A stretch of 64,000 bases of DNA from NCBI GenBank assembly GCA_035648735.1, contig DASRKX010000120.1:1-64000 (forward strand), given 5' to 3'. Position 1 is the first letter of the stretch, and each line of letters starts with the position of its first letter. This stretch comes from REEB95 sp035648735 (lineage in GTDB: Bacteria > Pseudomonadota > Alphaproteobacteria > ATCC43930 > CGMCC-115725). Below are positions 7,661 through 18,557 of the stretch, one piece after another. The translations under genes and the position numbers were made by a program. The notes under the pieces are model-generated. The model saw only the letters and a list, made by a program, of their open reading frames with translations. It had not been told where the DNA came from and made no database searches.

Positions 7661-8728
7661 TCAGTCCGGCAGCAGCCGGCAATGCGTCACCGGCAGCGAT
7701 AGCCCGACCGCGCTGCCGACGGCGAAATTGATTTCGATGGGCGTCAGCACGCGGAGCTGTTGGCCGCCGACAAGCTGCACCAGGTAATCGCGTTGCGCGC
7801 CGAGAAACACCTGCCGCGCCACCGTGCCGGCCAGGTGATTGGCGGCGCCGTTGACGTTGGCCCCCGGCCGCGCCAAACCGATCTGGTGCGGCCGGATCGA
7901 GACGATGCCGGCATCGCCGGTGCCGCGCTCGCCCTGGCCGCATTGCACGACCGCACCGCCGCAATCGATGGCCATCGGCCCGCGGGATCGGCCCTTCAGG
8001 ATGTTGGTGCCGCCGATGAAGCGGGCGACGAACTCGGAACGCGGCCGCTCGTAGATTTCCTCCGGCGGCCCGGATTGCTCGATGCGGCCCTCGTTCATCA
8101 CCACGATGATGTCGGCGGTGGTCATCGCCTCGGCCTGGTCGTGGGTAACGTAGATCGTCGTGGTGCGATAGGCGTCGTGCAGCCGGCGGATCTCGAAGCG
8201 CATCTCTTCGCGCAGATTGGCGTCGAGGTTCGACAGCGGCTCGTCCATCAGCAGAATCTCGGGCTCGACCACGAGGGCGCGGGCCAGCGCCGTGCGCTGC
8301 TGCTGGCCGCCGGAGACTTCGCTGGGATAGCGGTCGGCCAACGGCCTCAGCCGCATGGCGTCGAGGATACGGCCGATGCGGGTTTCGATTTCGTCCCCGG
8401 GCAGCCGCCGCAGCCGCAAGCCATAGGCGACGTTCTGCGCGATTGTCATATGCGGCCAGAGCGCGTAGCTCTGGAAGATCATCGACATGTTGCGCTTTTC
8501 GGGCGGCAAGATCGAACGCGCCGAGGAAACGACCCGGTCCCCGACGCGGATCGTGCCGGCATCGGGCGCCATGAAGCCGGCGACGAGCCGCAGCGTCGTG
8601 GTCTTGCCGCAGCCCGACGGTCCCAGCAGCGACACGAGATGCCCGTGCCCGATCGCCAGCGAGATATCGTCGACGGCGTTGAGCGCGCCGAAACGCTTGC
8701 TGAGATTGGCCAGCTCGACCGCGGCCAT
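7661..8728 (-). CDS. ABC transporter ATP-binding protein (FbpC/PotA type)
   Basis: A 355-aa cytosolic ATPase that powers the adjacent permease. Walker A is GPSGCGKTTTLR, the Q-loop region IFQSYALWPHMT, the signature VSGGQQQRTALARAL, Walker B ILLMDEPLSNLDANLREEMR and the H-loop YVTHDQAEAM. After residue 240 there is a TOBE-like regulatory domain (FIGGTNILKG, VSIRPHQIGLA), usual for importers of this group. ATG at 8728, where MAAVELANLSKRFG begins, with GGGAGG about nine bases upstream; the in-frame extension lacks homology. It is the promoter-proximal gene of the four-gene unit, 20 nt before the binding-protein start. Confidence 0.9.
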   Translation of the reverse strand: MAAVELANLSKRFGALNAVDDISLAIGHGHLVSLLGPSGCGKTTTLRLVAGFMAPDAGTIRVGDRVVSSARSILPPEKRNMSMIFQSYALWPHMTIAQNVAYGLRLRRLPGDEIETRIGRILDAMRLRPLADRYPSEVSGGQQQRTALARALVVEPEILLMDEPLSNLDANLREEMRFEIRRLHDAYRTTTIYVTHDQAEAMTTADIIVVMNEGRIEQSGPPEEIYERPRSEFVARFIGGTNILKGRSRGPMAIDCGGAVVQCGQGERGTGDAGIVSIRPHQIGLARPGANVNGAANHLAGTVARQVFLGAQRDYLVQLVGGQQLRVLTPIEINFAVGSAVGLSLPVTHCRLLPD

Positions 8729-8830
8729 TTTTATCCGCCTCCCGAGGCCGTTCCGCCCTGTGCCGGACGGTGTGGAGCCCCGCCCCACTTTACCAGCCGA
8801 GGCTTGCCGCGCAATCGCCGCGGCGGCCGC

Positions 8831-9988
8831 TCATGCCGCTGTGACCCGGGCGGACCCCAGCAGCGCGAAGATCGCGGCAATGACCAGCGCCATCAACGCG
8901 TCGGTGAGCGAAGCGGAACGGCTGGGCAAATAGGTCTCGGCGAGGGCGGTGGCGAAGAGGACGGCCGCGACAAACAGCGCCGCAAAGGGCAAGGGCATCA
9001 TGCTGCGCCGCAACAGCCAGATGAGGCCGCCGTATTGAAAGAACTTCTCCAGGAAAGCGATCAGATTCGCCGAGGGCGAGCCGCCGATCAGGCTGAAAAA
9101 CGGCATCCAGTCGAAATCATGCGGCACCAGGGCGAAACGGAACGGCGCCAGGCGGTCGGCGATCACCAGCACGCAGAACGCGATGGCGATGAGAGGGCTG
9201 CGCCAACCCATCCAGCTCAGCGCCACGACCCAGAGGAGAAAGGCGAGCATGCCGCCGAAGACGTCGGGCGCCGAGAGCAGATTGTCGAGGATCAATATCT
9301 TGCCGGCCCATTCCGCGAGCATCAGCAGCGGCGCCAGGAGCGTGGCGCGCCGGCGGCCGAAGAGCGCCTCGACCAGGCAGATGACCACCAGCCACATGAC
9401 GAGCTGGCGCGCGAGCGTGCCGGCGGAAAGGCCCGGCAGCTCGGTCAACCCACGAACGGCGCGCAGGTATTTGTGCAGATCGATGGTCGGCACGTAGGGA
9501 TAAAGCCGATAGCCGAAAAAAGCCGCGAGGATCAGCGCCGCCGCCGGATCGGCCGTGAAATTCCGCAGCAGCGGAAAGCGGACCCGGCCGCCGACAAGGC
9601 CGCCGATCAAGGCCCCGAGAAAGCCGCCGAGCGTGTTGTTGGCGGCGTCGTAGACGCTGGTATAGCGGCCGGGGATGTAGAACTGGGTCAACTCGATGGA
9701 CGTCGACAGCATCAGCGCAAAGAGCGTGATGACGATCACCGACAGCACCAGCCCGAGAGGACGCGACAGCGCCAGCGCGAGGAAGAACCCCAGCGGCGCG
9801 TAGAGCGCGATATTGGCGAGGATGTCGCCGCGGCTCGACGGCTGGTCGTGAACGCTGTCGATGAAGGCGCCGAGCGCGCCGCCGATGTCGTGGCGCGGCA
9901 CGAAAATCAGCGGATAGAGCGAACCCCAGAGAATGATGACGAGGATGACCCCCGCCGCGATCCAGTAGTTCCGCGCCGAAGCGGCCAT
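8831..9988 (-). CDS. VanZ-like multi-pass membrane protein
   Basis: A 385-aa integral membrane protein with about ten hydrophobic segments. The N-terminal half (about 10-140) fits the VanZ-like domain: a first helix, then DILANIALYAPLGFFLAL, STSIELTQFYIPGRYTSVYDAANNTLGGFLGALIGG, the characteristic ELxQ...R..x.xDxxxNxxGxxxG pattern. The C-terminal half is an uncharacterised helical extension. VanZ itself gives low teicoplanin resistance, but most homologues have no known role; some sit in exopolysaccharide loci. It starts seven bases after the nitroreductase stop, so the two are probably one transcript. No clear Shine-Dalgarno was scored. Confidence 0.8.
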   Translation of the reverse strand: MAASARNYWIAAGVILVIILWGSLYPLIFVPRHDIGGALGAFIDSVHDQPSSRGDILANIALYAPLGFFLALALSRPLGLVLSVIVITLFALMLSTSIELTQFYIPGRYTSVYDAANNTLGGFLGALIGGLVGGRVRFPLLRNFTADPAAALILAAFFGYRLYPYVPTIDLHKYLRAVRGLTELPGLSAGTLARQLVMWLVVICLVEALFGRRRATLLAPLLMLAEWAGKILILDNLLSAPDVFGGMLAFLLWVVALSWMGWRSPLIAIAFCVLVIADRLAPFRFALVPHDFDWMPFFSLIGGSPSANLIAFLEKFFQYGGLIWLLRRSMMPLPFAALFVAAVLFATALAETYLPSRSASLTDALMALVIAAIFALLGSARVTAA

Positions 9989-9995
9989 AAGCCGC

Positions 9996-10556
9996 TCAGC
10001 CGTTCCAGTCGCGCACGAATTGAGCGAGATCGGGCTCGGGTAGCGGCGGCGGCGCTGCGGCGGGCGTACCGAGATACATGAAGCCGACGATCGAATCCGA
10101 GTGCTTCAGCCCGAGCGTCTCCTTCACATAGGAATCATAGGCCGGAGCGCCGGTGCGCCACAGCGCGCCGAAGCCCAGCGCATGCGCGGCGAGCTGCATG
10201 TTCTGCGCCGCGGCGCCCGCGGCGAGGATCTGCTCGATGTCGGGCACCTTGCGGCTCTCGATCGGCGACGCCGCGACGACGACGATGAGCGGTGCGCGCA
10301 GCGGCTTCTGCCTTTCCTTTTCCAGGAGTGGCGCCGGCGCAGCGGTTTCGCGGCGCCGCAGCGCCTCGGCCAGGATTTCGCCGAAACGGCTTCGCGCCTC
10401 GCCCTTAAGGAGAATGAACCGCCACGGCCGCAGCTTGCCGTGGTCCGGCGCGTGGATGCCGGCGCGCAGGATCGAATCGAGGGCCGCCCCCGCCGGCGCC
10501 GGTTCTTTCAACTGCACGGGCGAGCGGCGGGTGAGCAGGGCTTCGATGGCGTCCAT
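9996..10556 (-). CDS. Nitroreductase family protein (YdjA-like)
   Basis: A 186-aa FMN-dependent nitroreductase-fold oxidoreductase. The N-terminal LLTRRSPVQLKEPAP carries the FMN-phosphate-binding RRS motif, followed by AGIHAPDHGKLRPWRFILL, the YdjA-type substitution of the usual APSxxNxQPW. Near the C terminus are AAAQNMQLAAHALGFGALWRTG and the FMN-contacting GFMYLGTP. YdjA-type enzymes use NAD(P)H, act poorly on nitroaromatics and have unclear substrates. It is the first gene of the pair with the VanZ-like gene. A 246-bp gap upstream separates it from the divergent rpfF-like gene. Confidence 0.88.
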   Translation of the reverse strand: MDAIEALLTRRSPVQLKEPAPAGAALDSILRAGIHAPDHGKLRPWRFILLKGEARSRFGEILAEALRRRETAAPAPLLEKERQKPLRAPLIVVVAASPIESRKVPDIEQILAAGAAAQNMQLAAHALGFGALWRTGAPAYDSYVKETLGLKHSDSIVGFMYLGTPAAAPPPLPEPDLAQFVRDWNG

Positions 10557-10802
10557 GCCGTCTCTCTCCCATGCCGCATATCGGCGCGCAACCCCGCGCG
10601 CTGTGGCCGCCGGGACACGCTCGGCGAATCGCGAGGGCTTATCCCTGGGGGTGATTCGCCTTCGACCTACCAGGAATAGCTGAGTAACTACTTAAAGAGT
10701 GGTTAAAAAGTCCTTGATTTAACTAGGAAATTAACGCATTTTAATCATGCCCCATGGCCGCGTTTCGGGGGCATTGCTTATCCCGCTGCGGGGGAGGGTG
10801 GC
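10557..10802. promoter_or_regulatory. Divergent promoter region with inverted repeat before rpfF
   Basis: This 246-bp gap between the nitroreductase and the DSF-synthase gene holds an AT-rich block (about 10680-10747) containing several TTAA sequences, two of them separated by 8 nt. An inverted repeat ATGCCCC (10747-10753)/GGGGCAT (10768-10774) has a 14-nt loop and lies about 30 nt before the rpfF start. It could be an operator or a 5'-UTR hairpin. I see no convincing -35/-10 pair and no gene. Confidence 0.4.
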
Positions 10803-11753
10803 ATGAAGACGGTATCCCAACTGGTCGATCTCGCGCCGGACCGCTCGGTCGCTTCCGGCGCCGGCACCGCGGTCGAGCAGCTTCCCGATCCGGTCGAGGC
10901 CGCGATCTCCGGCCAGCGCTTTAGCGAATTCGACCTCGAATACGACCGCCAGAAGAAAATCCTCTTCTGCTATTTCAAGTACAGCGGCCGTCCCTGCTTC
11001 ACCCCCGCCCTGCTCCGCGAGGCCCAGTCGATCCAGCGCGTGGTGCGCGGCTTGTTCGGCGACCGCGTCATCGGCGAGCCGCCGCTGCGCTACATGGTGC
11101 TGGGCTCGCGCGCCGATAACGTCTGGAATCTGGGCGGCGACCTCGAGCTGTTCTCGACCCTGATCCGCAACCGCGACCGCGCCGCGCTGCGCCGTTACGC
11201 GCATAGCTGCTGCGAGGTGGGATTTACCAACGCCACCGGCCTCGGCTTCGACCTGCCGGTGATCTCGGTCGCCTTGGTGCAGGGCGACGCGCTGGGCGGC
11301 GGCTTCGAGGCGGTGCTGTCCTCGAACCTCATCGTCGCCGAGCGCAGCGTGAAATTCGGCCTGCCGGAAATCCTGTTCAACCTCTTCCCCGGCATGGGCG
11401 CCTACAGCTTCCTGGCGCGCCGCATCGCGCCGGGCATCGCCGAGCGCATCATCATGAGCGGCGAGATCTACGGCGCGGAGCAGCTCCACGCCCTCGGTGT
11501 GGTCGACGTGCTGGCGCCGGACGGCCAGGGCCTCCAGGCGTTCTACGATTTCATCGGCCGGCGCGAGCGCCGCTATGCCGCGCAGCGCGCGCTCTACCGC
11601 GCCCGCCGCCTGGTCAATCCGGTGACCTTCGAGGAGATGACGCGGATCGCCGATCTCTGGGTCGAGGCCGCGTTCAAGCTCGAGGAATCCGATTTGAAGC
11701 GGATGGAGCGTCTCGTCGCCGCCCAAGAGCGCCGCGGCAAGGTTCCGGTCTAG
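10803..11753 (+). CDS. rpfF: RpfF-like DSF (cis-2-unsaturated fatty acid) synthase
   Basis: A 316-aa crotonase-fold enzyme. RpfF enzymes act on acyl-ACP to release diffusible signal factor by dehydration and thioester cleavage. The two catalytic glutamates of the family are present and correctly 20 residues apart: E169 in GDALGGGFEA and E189 in FGLPEILFNLFPGMGAYSF. The stretch from 158 to 205 is diagnostic of RpfF rather than ordinary enoyl-CoA hydratases, as is NLGGDLELF at 109-117. ATG at 10803 with GGGAGGGTGG just upstream. It converges on an RpfC-type kinase with 5 bp between the stops, matching the synthase-sensor pairing of DSF systems. DSF synthesis itself is inferred. Confidence 0.88.
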   Translation: MKTVSQLVDLAPDRSVASGAGTAVEQLPDPVEAAISGQRFSEFDLEYDRQKKILFCYFKYSGRPCFTPALLREAQSIQRVVRGLFGDRVIGEPPLRYMVLGSRADNVWNLGGDLELFSTLIRNRDRAALRRYAHSCCEVGFTNATGLGFDLPVISVALVQGDALGGGFEAVLSSNLIVAERSVKFGLPEILFNLFPGMGAYSFLARRIAPGIAERIIMSGEIYGAEQLHALGVVDVLAPDGQGLQAFYDFIGRRERRYAAQRALYRARRLVNPVTFEEMTRIADLWVEAAFKLEESDLKRMERLVAAQERRGKVPV

Positions 11754-11758
11754 GGCCT

Positions 11759-14584
<2,826 letters not shown>

Positions 14585-14739
14585 GCGGCGATCGTCTCGC
14601 GCCCTCTTCGGGAAATTCGACGCGGCCGATCGACCGCGCGACGGGGCCGGGCGGAGTCTGCCGGGCTTCGGCGGAAAAATCCAGGTTTAGGTGGTACGGG
14701 ACGCGCCGACCGCGAGGGATTGCGGGTCGCGACTCGGGT

Positions 14740-16335
14740 TCAGACCGCGGCGGGCACCGTTGCCGCGACCGCGCGCGCGCGCGGAATGAAGACGCGCGCC
14801 GTGGTGCCGGCGCCCTTCTTGCTGTCGATGAAGAGCCGGCCGCCATGCAGCTCAACCAGGCCGATGGCCAACGGCAAGCCCAATCCGGTGCCGGCGTGGC
14901 GCCGGCTCCAGGTGCTTGCCACCTGGCCGAAGCGCGTGATCGCGGTCTGGATCTCCATCGCATCCATGCCGATGCCGTCGTCGGCGACCGCGATCTCGAG
15001 TCCGTCCTTGCCCAGCGCGGCGGCGATGCGTACCTGGCCGCCGGGGTGGCTGAACTTGATGGCATTCGTCACGAGGTTGAGCAGCACCTGCTTCATCTTG
15101 AGCGTATCGAGTCGGAAAGCCGGCAGGCCGGGCGCCACCTCGGTCACGAGCGCGATGTCGAGCGTGCGGGCGCGTTCGTTGACGAGCTGCAGCACGTCGC
15201 GCAGCAATTGGGGAATTTCGGCGACGTCCTCGTCGAGATCGACCTTACCGGCCTCGAGCTTGGAGACATCGAGAATGTCGCTGATGATCCCCAGCAGATG
15301 CTGCGCGGAAGCGCAGATATCGCGCGCATAGCCGGTATAGCGCGGGCTGCCGAGCGGTCCCATGACCTCCTCGGCCATGACTTGCGAGAAGCCGATGATC
15401 GCGTTCAGCGGCGTGCGCAGCTCGTGACTCATATTGGCGAGGAATTCCGACTTGCTGCGGCTTGCCAGTTCGGCCTCTTCCTTGGCGGCGATCAGGGCCA
15501 GCTCGGCCTCCTTGCGCTGGGTGATGTCGAGCGCGGCGGTGACCACCAGCATCGGCTTGCCCGCGACGTCGCGCAGCACCGCCTTGGTGGTGAGCATGAC
15601 GCGCTCTTCGCCCGTAGGCGTGCGCACGATCTCCTCGGACGAGCCCGGCGCCTCGGTGCCGGCAATGAGCCGCTGGTCGAGCGCCATCGCGGCACGCGCC
15701 GGCGCATCGTCGCGTACCGCCGCAGGCGCCAGCCCGATGATCGCGGCGGCGGATTTTCCGACGCTGCGCGCGAACCAGTCGTTGACGAAGACATAGCGGC
15801 CGTCGCGGTCGGTCGCCACGACCATCAGCGGCACGGCATCGATGACACGCAGCAGCAGCTCGTGGCTCTCGCGCAGCGCGTCCTGGTGGCGGCGCGCCTC
15901 GATGACCATCTGCTCCTCGAGCGACGAGGCGCGTGCCTTGAGAAGGAGTTGCTGGCGGCGCAAAGTCAAAAGGTTGCGCGAGCGCACCCGGAATTCGTGG
16001 TGATCGACCGGGCTCAGCAGGAAGTCGGTGGCGCCCGCCTCGAGCGCCTGGTAGCGCAGGTCGCGGTCCTCATAGGCGGTGATGACGATCACCGGCACGT
16101 CGGCGCAGGACGGGATCTGGCGGAAATGGCGGATGAAATCCGCGCCGTCGAGCTCGGGCATGTTGAAATCGGTCAGGACGAGGTCGAACGGCGCCGCCTG
16201 CGCGTCGTCGAGCGCCTTCTGCGCGCGGTCGTAGGTCTTGACCTGCACGCCGTCAAGCGTGCTCGCCAACCGTTCGAGAATTTTGAGATTGGTCAGCCTG
16301 TCGTCGACGATGGCGACGGTCTGCAAGCGCTGCAT
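14740..16335 (-). CDS. Response-regulator/PAS/histidine kinase (REC-PAS-HisKA-HATPase)
   Basis: A 531-aa cytosolic signalling protein. An N-terminal receiver has the acidic pair in AIVDDRLTN, phospho-acceptor D56 in LVLTDFNMP and the conserved lysine position replaced in LLSPVDHHE. A coiled linker and a PAS domain (about 160-280) follow, then HisKA with H304 in NMSHELRTPLNAI and HATPase with NLVTNAIKFS and GTGLGLPLAI. I chose ATG 16335 because receivers normally begin a few residues before the first strand and GGAAG lies just upstream; GTG 16368 would add 11 residues. It is 155 nt downstream of rpfC on the same strand and may take the output role filled by RpfG elsewhere. Confidence 0.85.
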   Translation of the reverse strand: MQRLQTVAIVDDRLTNLKILERLASTLDGVQVKTYDRAQKALDDAQAAPFDLVLTDFNMPELDGADFIRHFRQIPSCADVPVIVITAYEDRDLRYQALEAGATDFLLSPVDHHEFRVRSRNLLTLRRQQLLLKARASSLEEQMVIEARRHQDALRESHELLLRVIDAVPLMVVATDRDGRYVFVNDWFARSVGKSAAAIIGLAPAAVRDDAPARAAMALDQRLIAGTEAPGSSEEIVRTPTGEERVMLTTKAVLRDVAGKPMLVVTAALDITQRKEAELALIAAKEEAELASRSKSEFLANMSHELRTPLNAIIGFSQVMAEEVMGPLGSPRYTGYARDICASAQHLLGIISDILDVSKLEAGKVDLDEDVAEIPQLLRDVLQLVNERARTLDIALVTEVAPGLPAFRLDTLKMKQVLLNLVTNAIKFSHPGGQVRIAAALGKDGLEIAVADDGIGMDAMEIQTAITRFGQVASTWSRRHAGTGLGLPLAIGLVELHGGRLFIDSKKGAGTTARVFIPRARAVAATVPAAV

Positions 16336-16432
16336 CGCTTCCGTCTCGGTCACCGCGAAATCCCGCACGCTTCACCATTTCCAGTATCGGCGCGGGTTAA
16401 CCGCGCAGCAAGCAGCATGAATCTTGATAAAT

Positions 16433-16452
16433 CATGGTTAACAAATGGTTAG
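16433..16452 (-). promoter_or_regulatory. CtrA-like box upstream of the receiver-kinase gene
   Basis: On the minus strand CTAA-N7-TTAACCAT differs by one base from the CtrA consensus TTAA-N7-TTAAC, and ATGGTTA occurs twice 11 bp apart. A GANTC site (gaatc, 16419-16423), the sequence methylated by CcrM, is 10 bp away. The site is about 100 bp before the kinase start. Confidence 0.35.
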
Positions 16453-16479
16453 CGCCCTGAAATGCCTGAATAATCGCCG

Positions 16480-17238
16480 TCAGGCCGCAACCAGGGTCAG
16501 CGTCGCTTCGCCGATGCCGGCGAAGCGGGCGATCACCGGCGCGCGCAGCGGCGCCAGGACGAGGCCGGTATGCGAGCCGGTGGTGACGAAGTCGCCTTGG
16601 CGCAGCATACGGCCGCGTTGCTGCAGGTGATTGGCGAGCCAGGCGACGAGCCGCTTCGGGTGGCCGGCGGCGTTGCCGCCGACGGCGTGCGCTTCCTCGC
16701 GGCCATCGACCAGGAGCCAGGATTCGGGTTTGCGCAGATCGAGGCCGCGCCAATCCTCCACCGCCGGGCCGTGGCAGAAGCCGCCATTCGAGAGATTGTC
16801 GACGAGCAGCGCCAACTCCGGCGTCGATTCGCGGTCCTGGAAACGCGAATCGAGATACTCGATGGCCGGATGCAGCGTGGCGATGGCGTCCCAGACCTCG
16901 TCCTCGCCATAGGGCCGCGCGCGCGCCGGCAAGTCGCGCGCCATGCGGAAGGCGATCTCGGCCTCGACGCCGTTCAGGCTGTCGCGCCAGGCCAGCAGAT
17001 GCGCCGGGCTGGGCACGACGTGGCCGGCGAAGAGCGGCGCGCAGGACGGCGCGGCGACCGGATTGGCCGCCCCCACCTTCCAGCCGCCGATGCGCACGCC
17101 GAGCTTCTCGGCGATCATGTCCTGGAGCTTGTAGGCGGCCGTCTCGCTGGGTGGCGCCAGCTCGGGCGGAATCTCGCCGATCTTTCGGCCGGCGATACGC
17201 GCGTCGATCAGCAGGGCTGCGAGACGCGCGGCCGACAT
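16480..17238 (-). CDS. 2-keto-4-pentenoate hydratase-like protein (FAH superfamily)
   Basis: A 252-aa cytosolic enzyme of the fumarylacetoacetate-hydrolase fold, MhpD/hydratase branch. These add water to, or decarboxylate, 2-oxo-dienoates in meta-cleavage routes. Seen in order: AYKLQDMIAEKLG, GGWKVGAAN, the metal-binding glutamates in NGVEAEIAFRMARDLP, AIEYLDSRF, and a late GDFVTTGSHTGL. ATG at 17238, four bases after the stop of the aminotransferase gene, so cotranscription is likely. No other ring-cleavage enzymes are nearby, so the pathway and the exact substrate are unknown. Confidence 0.8.
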   Translation of the reverse strand: MSAARLAALLIDARIAGRKIGEIPPELAPPSETAAYKLQDMIAEKLGVRIGGWKVGAANPVAAPSCAPLFAGHVVPSPAHLLAWRDSLNGVEAEIAFRMARDLPARARPYGEDEVWDAIATLHPAIEYLDSRFQDRESTPELALLVDNLSNGGFCHGPAVEDWRGLDLRKPESWLLVDGREEAHAVGGNAAGHPKRLVAWLANHLQQRGRMLRQGDFVTTGSHTGLVLAPLRAPVIARFAGIGEATLTLVAA

Positions 17239-17242
17239 CGCG

Positions 17243-18454
17243 TCAGCGGCCGGTGGCCGCCGCCCGCGGCGCTGCCGCCATGCCGATGGTATTGCCGCCG
17301 AGATATTCCATCGCGGCATCGACGCCGCCACGCTTGTGCGGCACACCGGCGGCGGCCAGTCCCATCTCGACGCCCGACAGCGCACCCGTCAGCATGAGGT
17401 CGTTGAACCAGCCGAGATGGCCGATGCGGAAGACCTTGCCGGCGACCTTGCCGAGCCCGGCGCCGAGCGACAAATCGTAGCGCTCCAGGATCACCTTGCG
17501 CACCTCGTCGGCATTGACGCCGTCGGGCATGCGGATGCCGGTGAGCGCGCTGGCATAAGCCTTGGGATCGGCGCATTGGATATCAAGCCCCCAGGCGCGC
17601 GCGGCGCGGCGCGCCGCCTCGGCCAGCCGCTCCTGGCGGGCGAAGACGTTGTCGAGCCCCTCCTCCTCCAGCATGGCGAGGCTCTCCTCGAGACCGAAGA
17701 ACAGCATAGTCGCCGGTGTGTAAGGGAAGAAGCCGGATTGGTTGGCGTCGATCATCGGCTGCCACTCGAAGAAGGCGCGCGGCAACTTCGCCTTCTTGTT
17801 GGCTTCGACCGCCTTCTTGGAAAGCGCGTTGAAGCTGAGGCCCGGCGGCAACATCAGTCCCTTCTGCGAGCCACTGATGGCGACGTCGACGCCCCATTCG
17901 TCGTGCCGAAAATCGTTCACCGCCAGCGACGAGATGGTGTCGACCAGCAACAGCGCCGGATGCTTGGCGCGGTCGAGCGCCTGGCGCATGGCGAGCACCG
18001 GGCTCAGCACGCCGGTGGAGGTCTCGCTATGCACCATCAGGATCGCCTTGAACTCGTGGCCCTTGTCGGCGACCAGGCGCTTCTCGGCCTCGGCCGCATC
18101 GGCCGGGTGGCGCCAGTCGCCCGGAACCAGATCCACCTTGAGGCCGTGCTTCTCGCCGAGCACGCACCATAGATTGGAGAACTGGCCGGTCTCGAAGGCG
18201 AGCACCCTGTCGCCGGGCGAGAGGGTGTTGACCATCGCGCCTTCCCAGGCGCCGGTGCCGGTGGAGGAATAGATCACGACCGGCTGCTGGGTCTTAAAGA
18301 CCCGCTTCAAGCCGCCGAAGACGGATTTCGCCAGCGCCGAGAAATCGGGACCGCGATGATCGATGATCGGTTGATCCATCGCGCGGAGGACGCGATCCGG
18401 AATGTTGGATGGGCCGGGAATTTGCAGTGAATGTCTGCCGCTCCGAAACGCCAT
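17243..18454 (-). CDS. Serine-glyoxylate aminotransferase-like class V aminotransferase
   Basis: A 403-aa PLP enzyme. The N-terminal QIPGPSNIPDRVL, SSTGTGAWEGAMVN and VDTISSLAVNDF, the PLP lysine K198 in ISGSQKGLMLPPGLSF and the late KVFRIGHLGWFN all match the serine-glyoxylate/alanine-glyoxylate group. The SQKGLMLPPGLSF form is typical of the bacterial serine-glyoxylate enzyme, which makes hydroxypyruvate and glycine in the serine cycle. ATG at 18454. It lies between an MFS carrier (103 bp upstream) and the FAH-fold gene (4-nt gap). With no other serine-cycle genes here, glyoxylate detoxification is an equally good guess. Confidence 0.85.
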   Translation of the reverse strand: MAFRSGRHSLQIPGPSNIPDRVLRAMDQPIIDHRGPDFSALAKSVFGGLKRVFKTQQPVVIYSSTGTGAWEGAMVNTLSPGDRVLAFETGQFSNLWCVLGEKHGLKVDLVPGDWRHPADAAEAEKRLVADKGHEFKAILMVHSETSTGVLSPVLAMRQALDRAKHPALLLVDTISSLAVNDFRHDEWGVDVAISGSQKGLMLPPGLSFNALSKKAVEANKKAKLPRAFFEWQPMIDANQSGFFPYTPATMLFFGLEESLAMLEEEGLDNVFARQERLAEAARRAARAWGLDIQCADPKAYASALTGIRMPDGVNADEVRKVILERYDLSLGAGLGKVAGKVFRIGHLGWFNDLMLTGALSGVEMGLAAAGVPHKRGGVDAAMEYLGGNTIGMAAAPRAAATGR

Positions 18455-18557
18455 GATGAACCGCTCCTGATCGAAGAGGCGAGGAATTTGCCCGGAAGCA
18501 CGCTGAGCCGCAAGGGCCGGATGGGGGTATGACGGCCTTGCGGTCGAATGCCGCGGC

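Noticed and set aside
8831..9988. Teicoplanin/vancomycin resistance gene
   Set aside because: VanZ-like domains are widespread in bacteria without van operons; no vanHAX genes are here.
7760..10081. 773-codon open frame on the plus strand opposite the ABC ATPase, VanZ-like and nitroreductase genes
   Set aside because: Its translation is rich in Arg/Asp/His/Gln, as expected for the antisense of GC-rich genes, and shows no domain. The three minus-strand genes have clear motifs.
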